From assembly GCF_000315485.1 (NCBI RefSeq), contig NZ_JH992941.1, forward strand, positions 620,001 through 684,000: a stretch of 64,000 bases of DNA, given 5' to 3'. This document shows, one piece after another, positions 16,972 to 24,144 of the stretch; within the stretch, counting starts at the first letter, position 1, and each line of letters starts with the position of its first letter. Below the pieces are notes generated by a model, which was not told the DNA's origin, made no database searches, and worked only from the letters and a program-made list of their open reading frames with translations. The position numbers were made by a program, and so were the translations under genes. This DNA is from Bacteroides oleiciplenus YIT 12058 (GTDB taxonomy: Bacteria; Bacteroidota; Bacteroidia; Bacteroidales; Bacteroidaceae).

Positions 16972-18864
16972 TTACTCCAAATAAGTATATCCGTACAGAC
17001 CGGAACGATAATTGGAAAGGAATTCTTTTCCTTCTTCCAACGAGATGCGTCCCTCTTTTACTGATTGAGTTACCCAAGTCTCCAGAGTACGAACCAGTTT
17101 CTTGGGGTTATATTGTACATAGTCAAGCACTTCTGCCACAGTTTCACCATCAATTACCTGATCGATGCTGTAACCTTTCTCACTCACGGATACATGCACA
17201 GCATTCGTATCTCCGAAGAGATTGTGCATATCACCCAAAATCTCCTGATAAGCGCCCACCAAGAACACACCCATATAATAAGGTTCCTTACTTTTCAAAG
17301 AATGGGTAGGCAAATAATGCGCCACATTCTTGGTTGAAATGAAGTTGGCAATCTTTCCATCCGAGTCGCAGGTGATGTCCTGCAAAGTTGCCGCACGGTC
17401 GGGACGTTCGTCCAGACGCTGGATAGGCATAATGGGGAATATCTGGTCGATGGCCCAGGAGTCCGGTAAGGACTGGAACAGCGAGAAGTTACAGAAATAT
17501 TTATCTGCCAGCAACTTCGGCAGTCCACGAAGTTCATCTGGAGCATGTTTCAGACCGCCGGCTATTTGGTTCACCTCACGCATAATAGACCAGTAAAGGC
17601 GTTCAATCTGCGCACGCGTTTTCAAGTCCACAATGCCGTGACTGAACAGGTCAAGTGCTTCTTCACGAATCTGTTGCGCATCGTGCCAGGCTTCCAACAT
17701 CTTATTCTGATTCAACGTATCCCAAATACCATAAAGTTCCTGTACCAACTCATGATCTTCCGCCGTCACCTCTTCATCATCGCTCCATTCAGGCAAGGTC
17801 GTTGTCTCTAGTACTTCAAAAATGAGTACGGAGTGGTGGGCAGTCAGTGCACGACCACTTTCCGTAATAATATTGGGATGGGGAATATCATTCTTATCAC
17901 TAGCGTCTACCAACGTAGAGATGGAGTCGTTCACATATTCCTGAATGGAATAATTGACACTACTTTCGCTACTGGACGAGCGTGTTCCGTCATAATCTAC
18001 CCCCAGACCGCCACCAATATCTACGAACTCAACCTTAAATCCCATAGAGTGGAGCTGCACGTAGAACTGAGATGCTTCGCGAAGTGCCGTCTTGATACGA
18101 CGTATCTTTGTCACCTGGCTTCCGATATGAAAATGTATTAATCTCAGACAATTTTTCAGGCCTTTTGCCTCCAGAAAGTCAAGTGCTTCAAGCAATTCGC
18201 TGGAAGAGAGTCCAAATTTGCTTGCATCTCCCCCAGAATCCTCCCATTTGCCACTTCCGGAAGAAGCCAACTTAATGCGAATACCAATATTGGGCATGAC
18301 ATTCAGTTGCTTCGCCATCTTAGCAATCAGCTTAAGCTCGTTCATTTTTTCTACTACAAGAAAAATTCGTTTACCCATCTTCTGGGCGAGCAAAGCCAAC
18401 TCTATATAGCTTTCGTCCTTGTATCCGTTGCAGATAATCAGCGAGTCCGAATCTGAGTTAATGGCAATCACGGCATGAAGTTCAGGCTTCGAACCGGCTT
18501 CCAGTCCGAGATTGAATTTCTTTCCGTGGCTGATGATTTCCTCTACCACAGGGCGCATCTGATTTACCTTGATGGGATAGATGATGAAGTTTTGTGCTTT
18601 ATAGCCGTATTCTTCGGCAGCCTGTTTAAAACAGGAAGAAGTCTTCTCAATCCGATTGTCCAGAATATCGGGAAAGCGTATCAACATAGGGGCCGCTACA
18701 TCTCGCAATTGCAGCTCATCCACCAATTCTTTTAAATCAACGCCGACCTCGTCTTTACGGGGTGTCACCACTACATGACCTTTGTCATTGATACCAAAGT
18801 ACGAAGTGCCCCAACCTGTAATATTGTAAAGCTCTTCTGAATCTTCAATACGCCATTTTCTCAT
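16972..18864 (-). CDS. speA: Biosynthetic arginine decarboxylase
   Basis: 630 residues, full length for SpeA. Fold-type III PLP enzyme: the PLP lysine is in IIYPIKVNQMRP, HFHIGSQ is in the barrel, and EFVDIGGGLGVDYDGT and ITESGRALTAHHS are the phosphate and glycine loops. The C-terminal domain carries the substrate-binding part. It converts arginine to agmatine for polyamine synthesis. It is followed 4 nt later by argB, with its own -7 element at 18908-18915. Confidence 0.95.
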   Translation of the reverse strand: MRKWRIEDSEELYNITGWGTSYFGINDKGHVVVTPRKDEVGVDLKELVDELQLRDVAAPMLIRFPDILDNRIEKTSSCFKQAAEEYGYKAQNFIIYPIKVNQMRPVVEEIISHGKKFNLGLEAGSKPELHAVIAINSDSDSLIICNGYKDESYIELALLAQKMGKRIFLVVEKMNELKLIAKMAKQLNVMPNIGIRIKLASSGSGKWEDSGGDASKFGLSSSELLEALDFLEAKGLKNCLRLIHFHIGSQVTKIRRIKTALREASQFYVQLHSMGFKVEFVDIGGGLGVDYDGTRSSSSESSVNYSIQEYVNDSISTLVDASDKNDIPHPNIITESGRALTAHHSVLIFEVLETTTLPEWSDDEEVTAEDHELVQELYGIWDTLNQNKMLEAWHDAQQIREEALDLFSHGIVDLKTRAQIERLYWSIMREVNQIAGGLKHAPDELRGLPKLLADKYFCNFSLFQSLPDSWAIDQIFPIMPIQRLDERPDRAATLQDITCDSDGKIANFISTKNVAHYLPTHSLKSKEPYYMGVFLVGAYQEILGDMHNLFGDTNAVHVSVSEKGYSIDQVIDGETVAEVLDYVQYNPKKLVRTLETWVTQSVKEGRISLEEGKEFLSNYRSGLYGYTYLE

Positions 18865-18907
18865 TTTTTGTTACTCGAATGTTTATTGTTTGATTTTAAT
18901 AGGGCGA

Positions 18908-18915
18908 CAAAAATA
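18908..18915 (-). promoter_or_regulatory. speA promoter, -7 element
   Basis: Minus-strand TATTTTTG, 44 nt before the speA ATG. No clear -33 element is seen. Confidence 0.45.
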
Positions 18916-18971
18916 CAATAATTCCTGAGATTTATCGCGTTTTCCGCCCAAAATTACACATTTACAAGTGG

Positions 18972-19499
18972 TTAAACACCCAGTAAGGCACGCAATTTCT
19001 GTACGGATTCTGATATTTGCCGACGACTTTCCAGTAATCCGGCATCAAAACGGTAGCTTGCCTTGCCATAGTGGGGGGCGCGCTTCTCCAGGGCTTCCAC
19101 GATGAAAGCCCGCAGGTCTTCGTCCGTTTTTCCTTGCAGAATGGGGCGTTGCTGGGTGGCTACACGCAAGCGGCGGAACAGCACATCGGGATGCACATCG
19201 AGGAAAACCGTCTGTCCACACCCGTTCATATACTCCATATTATCGAAGAAACAAGGCGTGCCGCCTCCGGTTGAAATAATGACATCTTCAAACTCAGCCA
19301 CTTCATGCAGCATGGTTCGCTCCAGTTCACGAAAAGAGGCCTCTCCCCGCTCGATGAATAGTTCACGTATGGATTTGTGAAACCGTTCTTCAATGTACCA
19401 GTCCAAATCAATGAACGGTACGCCGAGTTCGCGGGCAAAAGCCTTTCCTAAAGTTGTTTTACCGGCTCCCATGTAGCCGGTTAAGAAAATACGTATCAT
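18972..19499 (-). CDS. aroK: Shikimate kinase
   Basis: 175 residues from ATG 19499 (MIRIFLTGYMGAGKTTLG), which matches the usual family start; ATG 19505 adds two residues. Walker A GAGKTTLGK, the shikimate-binding Asp in FIDLDWYIEE, the Arg in RELFIERGEASFRELE, GGGTPCF, and the lid (VATQQRPILQG) are all present. It phosphorylates shikimate in the chorismate pathway. Its -7 element is only about 20 nt from the start, giving a very short leader. Confidence 0.95.
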   Translation of the reverse strand: MIRIFLTGYMGAGKTTLGKAFARELGVPFIDLDWYIEERFHKSIRELFIERGEASFRELERTMLHEVAEFEDVIISTGGGTPCFFDNMEYMNGCGQTVFLDVHPDVLFRRLRVATQQRPILQGKTDEDLRAFIVEALEKRAPHYGKASYRFDAGLLESRRQISESVQKLRALLGV

Positions 19500-19504
19500 A
19501 AGCA

Positions 19505-19528
19505 CTTACCTTTGCGCACAAAGGTAAG
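19505..19528. repeat. Perfect inverted repeat over the aroK promoter
   Basis: Arms CTTACCTTTG and CAAAGGTAAG (10 bp each) around CGCA. Each arm contains TACCTTTG, so the palindrome presents a -7-like element on both strands at the aroK transcription start. Confidence 0.7.
19519..19526 (-). promoter_or_regulatory. aroK promoter, -7 element
   Basis: Minus-strand TACCTTTG, embedded in the inverted repeat at 19505-19528. The expected transcript leader is about 10 nt or less. Confidence 0.6.
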
Positions 19529-19554
19529 CAATTCTACTCTGAGAGGATTTACTA

Positions 19555-20163
19555 TCAGGTGAAAATTTTAATGCGTTCACTCAAATCATTGAATTCTTTC
19601 TCTCCCGGTTCGGCTACGGGGGTGCCGAAAGGCATCTGCGCAACCAGTTGCCAGCTTTCGGGTAGCTTCCAGGTGCGGCGCACTTCTTCGTCAATCAGCG
19701 GGTTGTAGTGTTGCAGGGAAGCGCCCAGCCCTTTGTCTTCGAGCATAGTCCAGATGGCCAATTGGTGCATGGCAGAGGTATGCTGCGACCAAGTAGGGAA
19801 ATTATCTTGATAAGTGGGGAATGCTTTCTGCAATTCTGTTACTATGGAGTGGTCTTCAAAGAAAAGTATCGTACCATATCCGCAAGAGAACGAAGTGTCT
19901 ATCTTCTTTTCCGACTGGCGGTAACGTTCCTCGGAGAGGCGTTCTTCCAGTTGGTCCTTCACAATTCTCCACAACTTCTGATGTTCGTCACCCAGCAACA
20001 ACACCACTCTCGTAGTCTGGGAATTGAATGCCGAAGGCACATGTTTCACTGCTGTACGAATGATGTGTACAATCTCCTCATCCTGAACCGGTGAGTCGTT
20101 ACTGATGGAATAATAGCTGCGGCGATGTTCCAATGCCTCAGCAAATGTCCGTTGTCTAATCAT
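19555..20163 (-). CDS. Nitroreductase-family FMN oxidoreductase
   Basis: 202 residues, the small HBN1/oxidoreductase-like branch of the nitroreductase superfamily. The N-terminal FMN site is ALEHRRSYYSIS; SAFNSQTTRVVLLLG is the second conserved segment; the C-terminal GLGASLQHYNPLIDEEVRRTW and QLVAQMPFGTPVAEPGEKEF are typical. It probably reduces quinones or nitro compounds with NAD(P)H in the cytoplasm. It stands alone, upstream of aroK by about 50 nt on the same strand. The substrate is unknown. Confidence 0.85.
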   Translation of the reverse strand: MIRQRTFAEALEHRRSYYSISNDSPVQDEEIVHIIRTAVKHVPSAFNSQTTRVVLLLGDEHQKLWRIVKDQLEERLSEERYRQSEKKIDTSFSCGYGTILFFEDHSIVTELQKAFPTYQDNFPTWSQHTSAMHQLAIWTMLEDKGLGASLQHYNPLIDEEVRRTWKLPESWQLVAQMPFGTPVAEPGEKEFNDLSERIKIFT

Positions 20164-20250
20164 ATTGAGTCCTTTCTTTTGGTATTTATCATTTTTGTTT
20201 CATATAAGGAAACAAATGAAAGGAGTAAGTTGTTCGGGAGAACCAAAATG

Positions 20251-20705
20251 TTAAAGAACTTCCCCTCTTATATATGACTGATACAGATAATCGGGATTTT
20301 CAAAATACAGACTACTATTAAAATCCTCAATCTTCCGTGAAAGCCATGAGTTATACACTTCAATCAAGGTTTCAACCGGTTCTTTACCCTGCTTATCACA
20401 GAGTTCAATGATTAATCGTTTGTACACCTTCCCTATATCCCAATAAGTAGGAATTGCATATTTAGCATCGGCAACATTATCAAACACCCCTGTTTCAATA
20501 CGATAACCATCAATAAGTTCATCTGCTACTTTATCTATGTTTTCGCTATGATAATCGTCAGCCAATTCATAAATGCGCAGCAGTTTTTTTTCCCTATCGC
20601 ATTCACGACGACATTCCGATGATTTTTAGTTTTCCGGCCGATATATTCAACCAAACTACAAACAAAAAACAAATCATTATGCTCTTTCTTTTCTCTTCCT
20701 ATCAT
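20251..20705 (-). pseudogene. Frameshifted small cytoplasmic protein, partner of a DUF3990-like gene
   Basis: The ATG at 20705 follows a good GAGGAGG site and opens MIGREKKEHNDLFFVCSLVE, which runs out of frame at the T8 run 20584-20591 (A8 in the coding strand). One more A would join it to the downstream frame (LADDYHSENIDKVADELIDG.. to 20251), giving about 151 residues. The rejoined protein looks like a family I recall as a small acidic protein found beside DUF3990 genes, possibly a toxin-antitoxin-like set. The break could be real decay, a switchable homopolymer, or a sequencing error. Function unknown. Confidence 0.6.
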
Positions 20706-20840
20706 ACTCTAGCCTCCTCGCTCTTAATAAAAGTGAGACATTTCAAAGCCTCTGATGTACAAAAATTTATCTGATGAGTAGGACGTTTGAACTATTTCAG
20801 GAGTATCTACCGGGCAGTATCCGCCGTGATATATTTCCAT
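20702..20840 (-). pseudogene. Internally deleted DUF3990-like gene remnant
   Basis: The ATG at 20840 encodes MEIYHGGYCPVDTPEIVQTS, like the start of DUF3990 proteins (x-YHGS-type opening), but the frame stops after about 39 codons. In another frame the last part encodes TSEALKCLTFIKSEEARV and stop, like the end of that family. The middle (over 100 residues) is missing. The stop TGA overlaps the ATG of the next gene as ATGA, so the intact pair would have been translationally coupled. Family naming is from memory. Confidence 0.5.
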
Positions 20841-21015
20841 AATTTTAAAATATTAGCTTAATAACACAGCGAAAGATAAGGATTATCCGATTTTCGGCAA
20901 AGTATTTGCCCTTTTTTCTCTGCACAATCTTCTTTCTCCACTTTCAAAATAGGGCAAGCTACATCTTAACATTAAAAATTAAGCAGGCTTATTTTGTACT
21001 GCCTCCAGTTTGCAT

Positions 21016-21023
21016 TACCTTTG
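21016..21023 (+). promoter_or_regulatory. RNase HI promoter, -7 element
   Basis: TACCTTTG with TTTG at about 20993-20996 as the -33 element (19-nt spacing). The gene starts at 21033, so the mRNA is nearly leaderless. Confidence 0.65.
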
Positions 21024-21032
21024 TCCCCCGAT

Positions 21033-21668
21033 ATGGGAAAGGAGAAATTTTACGTTGTATGGGCAGGCGGCAATCCGGGTATTTACACTTCCTGGACAGA
21101 CTGCCAGTTGCAGACCAAAGGTTACGAAGGAGCGAAGTACAAATCGTTCGAGACGCGCGAAGAAGCGGAAAAGGCCTTTGCATCCTCTCCGTATGAATAT
21201 ATCAAACGGGCACCCGCCGCCACTCACACTCCCAAAAAGGATGCCAATGCCCCCCTGCCCGCCTGTGTAACAGAGAATAGCCTTGCCGTAGATGCAGCCT
21301 GTAGCGGCAATCCCGGGGCGATGGAATACCGGGGCGTACACGTGGCAAGCCGGCAGGAAGTGTTTCACTTCGGCCCGGTGTACGGCACAAACAACATCGG
21401 CGAGTTCCTCGCCATCGTTCACGGACTTGCTTTACTGAAACAGAAAGGGTTCGATATGCCCATCTACAGCGACAGCGTGAATGCCATCAACTGGATAAAA
21501 CAGAAGAAATGCAAGACAAAACTGCCACGTGAACCCAAAACGGAAGAGCTCTTCAAATTGATAGAGCGCGCCGAAAAGTGGCTGCGCGAAAATACCTACA
21601 CCACCAAAATCATGAAATGGGAAACCAAACAGTGGGGAGAAATACCTGCTGACTTCGGTAGAAAATAA
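21033..21668 (+). CDS. rnhA: Ribonuclease HI with N-terminal viroplasmin-like RNA-binding domain
   Basis: 211 residues from ATG 21033. The longer open frame (from 20994) would start before the promoter. Residues 1-45 (KFYVVWAGGNPGIYTSWTDC..GYEGAKYKSFETREEAEKAF) are the caulimovirus-type RNA/DNA hybrid binding domain. Then comes RNase H: D in LAVDAACSGNPG, E in NNIGEFLAIVHGL, D in IYSDSVNAINW and the final Asp in EIPADFGRK. It degrades RNA in RNA-DNA hybrids. The gene is alone between a decayed module and a hairpin array. Confidence 0.93.
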   Translation: MGKEKFYVVWAGGNPGIYTSWTDCQLQTKGYEGAKYKSFETREEAEKAFASSPYEYIKRAPAATHTPKKDANAPLPACVTENSLAVDAACSGNPGAMEYRGVHVASRQEVFHFGPVYGTNNIGEFLAIVHGLALLKQKGFDMPIYSDSVNAINWIKQKKCKTKLPREPKTEELFKLIERAEKWLRENTYTTKIMKWETKQWGEIPADFGRK

Positions 21669-21725
21669 GCCTTTCCATTCGCATTCCTCCCTTTCATTAA
21701 AGTCAACGAAACAAGCTTTGTGTCC

Positions 21726-21880
21726 GTTCCCAGCAGCGGGAACTCACGTTCCCACGAGAGGAAACGAGCGTTCCCATTAAGGGAAACGACAGTTTCCATT
21801 AGGAGAAACCAGCGTTTCCATTAGGAGAAACTATCGTTTCTTAGGCTTGGGAACACCCGTTTCCTACCTAAAGGAAACTG
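21726..21880. repeat. 22-nt-period inverted-word array, GTTYCC/GGRAAC type
   Basis: The word GTTCCC or GTTTCC starts at 21726, 21748, 21770, 21792, 21814 and 21836, exactly 22 nt apart, then at 21859. Its complement (GGGAAC, GGAAAC or AGAAAC) starts at 21738, 21760, 21782, 21804 and 21826, then 21849. The order is word, 6-nt gap, complement, 4-nt gap. Each word can pair on either side, so two alternative hairpin registers exist. The array lies downstream of rnhA and upstream of the 3' end of the ABC exporter gene. Gap sequences repeat partly (ATTAGG twice). Confidence 0.85.
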
Positions 21881-21966
21881 CAACATAATGGATTCCAACA
21901 AGATACATTGGCTTATACTCTGTGCTTCCATGTTTAAATACATCCGGAAACAAGTCAAGAAAAGCA

Positions 21967-22075
21967 GTGCTGACAAAATACTTGTCGTCACTTGCATACA
22001 CCTTATCAGCACAACCCTCAAAGCCCGACCAGCAAAGGGTTTGAGAGACATCAGTGCTGGAGTGCTGACAAAATC
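21967..22075. repeat. Direct repeat plus hairpin in the rnhA-ABC exporter gap
   Basis: AGTGCTGACAAAAT occurs at 21967-21980 and 22062-22075. Between them is a stem (CTCAAA-CCC with GGG-TTTGAG, 22018-22046). No convincing gene is seen in 21881-22105. Confidence 0.5.
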
Positions 22076-22105
22076 AACAAAATCTTTTTTTTATTTGCTT
22101 TTTAT

Positions 22106-23947
22106 TTAAGACAGAGACTGCATATCATTCAAGCGCTTATAGTATCCATCTTTATCCAACAGAGCCTCATGCTTGCCGCGTTCCACAATTTCTCCTTCAT
22201 AGAGCACGCAGATTTCATCTGCATTCTTAATGGTAGAAAGGCGGTGGGCAATGGCAATCGTAGTACGGGTTTTCATCAAGCGCTCCAAAGCCTCCTGCAC
22301 CAGACGTTCGGATTCGGTGTCGAGAGCGGAAGTAGCCTCATCGAGAATAAGGATAGGCGGATTCTTCAGGATGGCACGGGCAATACTGATGCGCTGGCGT
22401 TGTCCGCCGGAAAGCTTGCCGCCGCGGTCGCCGATATTCGTATTGTAACCATGCTCGGTTTCCATGATAAAGTCGTGGGCATTGGCAATCTTGGCCGCTT
22501 CCATCACTTGTTCCAGCGTGGCATTCTCCACACCGAAAGCAATGTTATTGAAGAAGGTGTCATTGAACAGGATGGCCTCCTGGTTTACATTTCCTATCAG
22601 CCCGCGCAGGTCGTGAATACGGAAGTTCTTAGTGCTGACACCATCAATCATGATTTCTCCGAAATGTATGTCATGGTAGCGCGGCAACAAATCAACCAAT
22701 GTAGATTTACCTGAACCGGACTGTCCGACTAGGGCAATCGTCTGGCCTTTAGGAACAACCAGGTTTATATGTTTCAACACGTCCCTCTTTCCATCATAAC
22801 TGAAAGAAACGTCCTTAAACTCAATATTATGATTCATTCCATGCAGAGGAAGCGGATTTGCAGGTTCCTTGATAGGATTCTCAGCTTTCAATATCTTATC
22901 CACACGCTCCATGGAAGCCAAACCTTTCGGGATGTTGTATCCTGCTTTCGCAAATTCCTTCAACGGATTGATGATGCTATAAAGGATAACCATGTAGAAA
23001 ATAAAAGTAGGAGCTTCCAGCGAAGAATGTTCATCACCCAGAATCAGCATACCACCGAACCAAAGCACCAACACAATGAGGAGCGTTCCCAGGAACTCAC
23101 TCATCGGGTGAGCCAATGCCTGGCGAATAGCTACCTTATTGGTCGCATCGCGCAATTCATTGCTACATTTCGTAAAACGGTCCACCATCTTATCTTCGGC
23201 AATGAAAGCCTTGATGATACGCAAACCGCCCAGAGTCTCTTCCAGTTGCGACATTGTATCGCTCCACTTACCCTGCGCCTCCAAAGATTGGCGTTTCAAC
23301 TTCTTGCCTACTTTACCCATCAGCCACCCCATAACGGGAAGCACCACTATGGTAAACAAAGTGAGTTGCCAACTGGTAATAATAAGCGTTGCGAAATAAA
23401 GCAGAATAAGAATAGGATTTTTCAGCAACATGTCCAGCGAACTGGTAATGGAGTTTTCTATTTCGCCCACGTCACCGCTCATACGGGCAATAATATCTCC
23501 TTTCCGCTCCTGAGAGAAAAAGCCGAGCGGCAGATGCATCACTTTAGAATAAACCATGATACGAATATCACGAACAACTCCCGTACGCAAAGGAATCATG
23601 ATGGCGGAAGAACCGAAATAGCAAGATGTTTTCAGCATCGTCATGAAGGCAAGGAAAAGCCCCATGAAGAGAAGCGTCATTATCGGTCCGTGTATTTCAA
23701 TCAGACGGGTTACATAGTAATAGAAGTTATTTATCACCACGTCCTTTAAATCGTCACTTCCCCACTCCATAAAATGATACACCTTTGCACCCTCACCTGT
23801 TTTGAACAGGATATTCAGAATAGGGATTAACAGGGTAAATGAAAAGACATTGAAAACAGCCGATAAAACATTGAGCACGATTGCCCATCCTATATACTTC
23901 TTATAAGGCGACACAAAACGTCGCATTAATTGCAGGAATTCCTTCAT
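22106..23947 (-). CDS. MsbA-like ABC exporter, membrane and ATPase domains fused
   Basis: 613 residues. The N-terminal six-helix membrane domain (about 1-330, first helix KYIGWAIVLNVLSAVFNVFSF) is followed by the ATPase: Walker A GQSGSGKSTLVD, signature LSGGQRQRISIARAIL, Walker B PPILILDEATSALD, then the H-loop in IAIAHRLSTI. Family: lipid A/lipid flippases and multidrug exporters. Its place beside a surface-glycan locus makes lipid A core export likely but not proven. A divergent LtaS-like gene shares the promoter region. Confidence 0.88.
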   Translation of the reverse strand: MKEFLQLMRRFVSPYKKYIGWAIVLNVLSAVFNVFSFTLLIPILNILFKTGEGAKVYHFMEWGSDDLKDVVINNFYYYVTRLIEIHGPIMTLLFMGLFLAFMTMLKTSCYFGSSAIMIPLRTGVVRDIRIMVYSKVMHLPLGFFSQERKGDIIARMSGDVGEIENSITSSLDMLLKNPILILLYFATLIITSWQLTLFTIVVLPVMGWLMGKVGKKLKRQSLEAQGKWSDTMSQLEETLGGLRIIKAFIAEDKMVDRFTKCSNELRDATNKVAIRQALAHPMSEFLGTLLIVLVLWFGGMLILGDEHSSLEAPTFIFYMVILYSIINPLKEFAKAGYNIPKGLASMERVDKILKAENPIKEPANPLPLHGMNHNIEFKDVSFSYDGKRDVLKHINLVVPKGQTIALVGQSGSGKSTLVDLLPRYHDIHFGEIMIDGVSTKNFRIHDLRGLIGNVNQEAILFNDTFFNNIAFGVENATLEQVMEAAKIANAHDFIMETEHGYNTNIGDRGGKLSGGQRQRISIARAILKNPPILILDEATSALDTESERLVQEALERLMKTRTTIAIAHRLSTIKNADEICVLYEGEIVERGKHEALLDKDGYYKRLNDMQSLS

Positions 23948-23974
23948 TGCTTGGTCATTAACGAATTAAGGGCG

Positions 23975-23982
23975 CAAAGATA
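23975..23982 (-). promoter_or_regulatory. ABC exporter promoter, -7 element
   Basis: Minus-strand TATCTTTG, 27 nt before the ATG at 23947. Confidence 0.6.
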
Positions 23983-24108
23983 CAAGAAAATTCCTTAAGA
24001 TAAAGAAGACATGCCCATTATTAACGAGATTTATCCATACCCTCCAAAACAAACAGGTCCTGTAGTTCATTTATATAGGTTACAGAATGAAATCGGAAAA
24101 ATATATTG

Positions 24109-24116
24109 TACCTTTG
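24109..24116 (+). promoter_or_regulatory. LtaS-like gene promoter, -7 element
   Basis: TACCTTTG, 28 nt before the ATG at 24145. Confidence 0.6.
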
Positions 24117-24144
24117 CACCCGGATATAAAAAAAACTCTTTATT

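Noticed and set aside
21726..21880. Possible CRISPR array
   Set aside because: The repeats are only 6-base words with 4- and 6-nt gaps; there are no 30-nt spacers and no cas genes.
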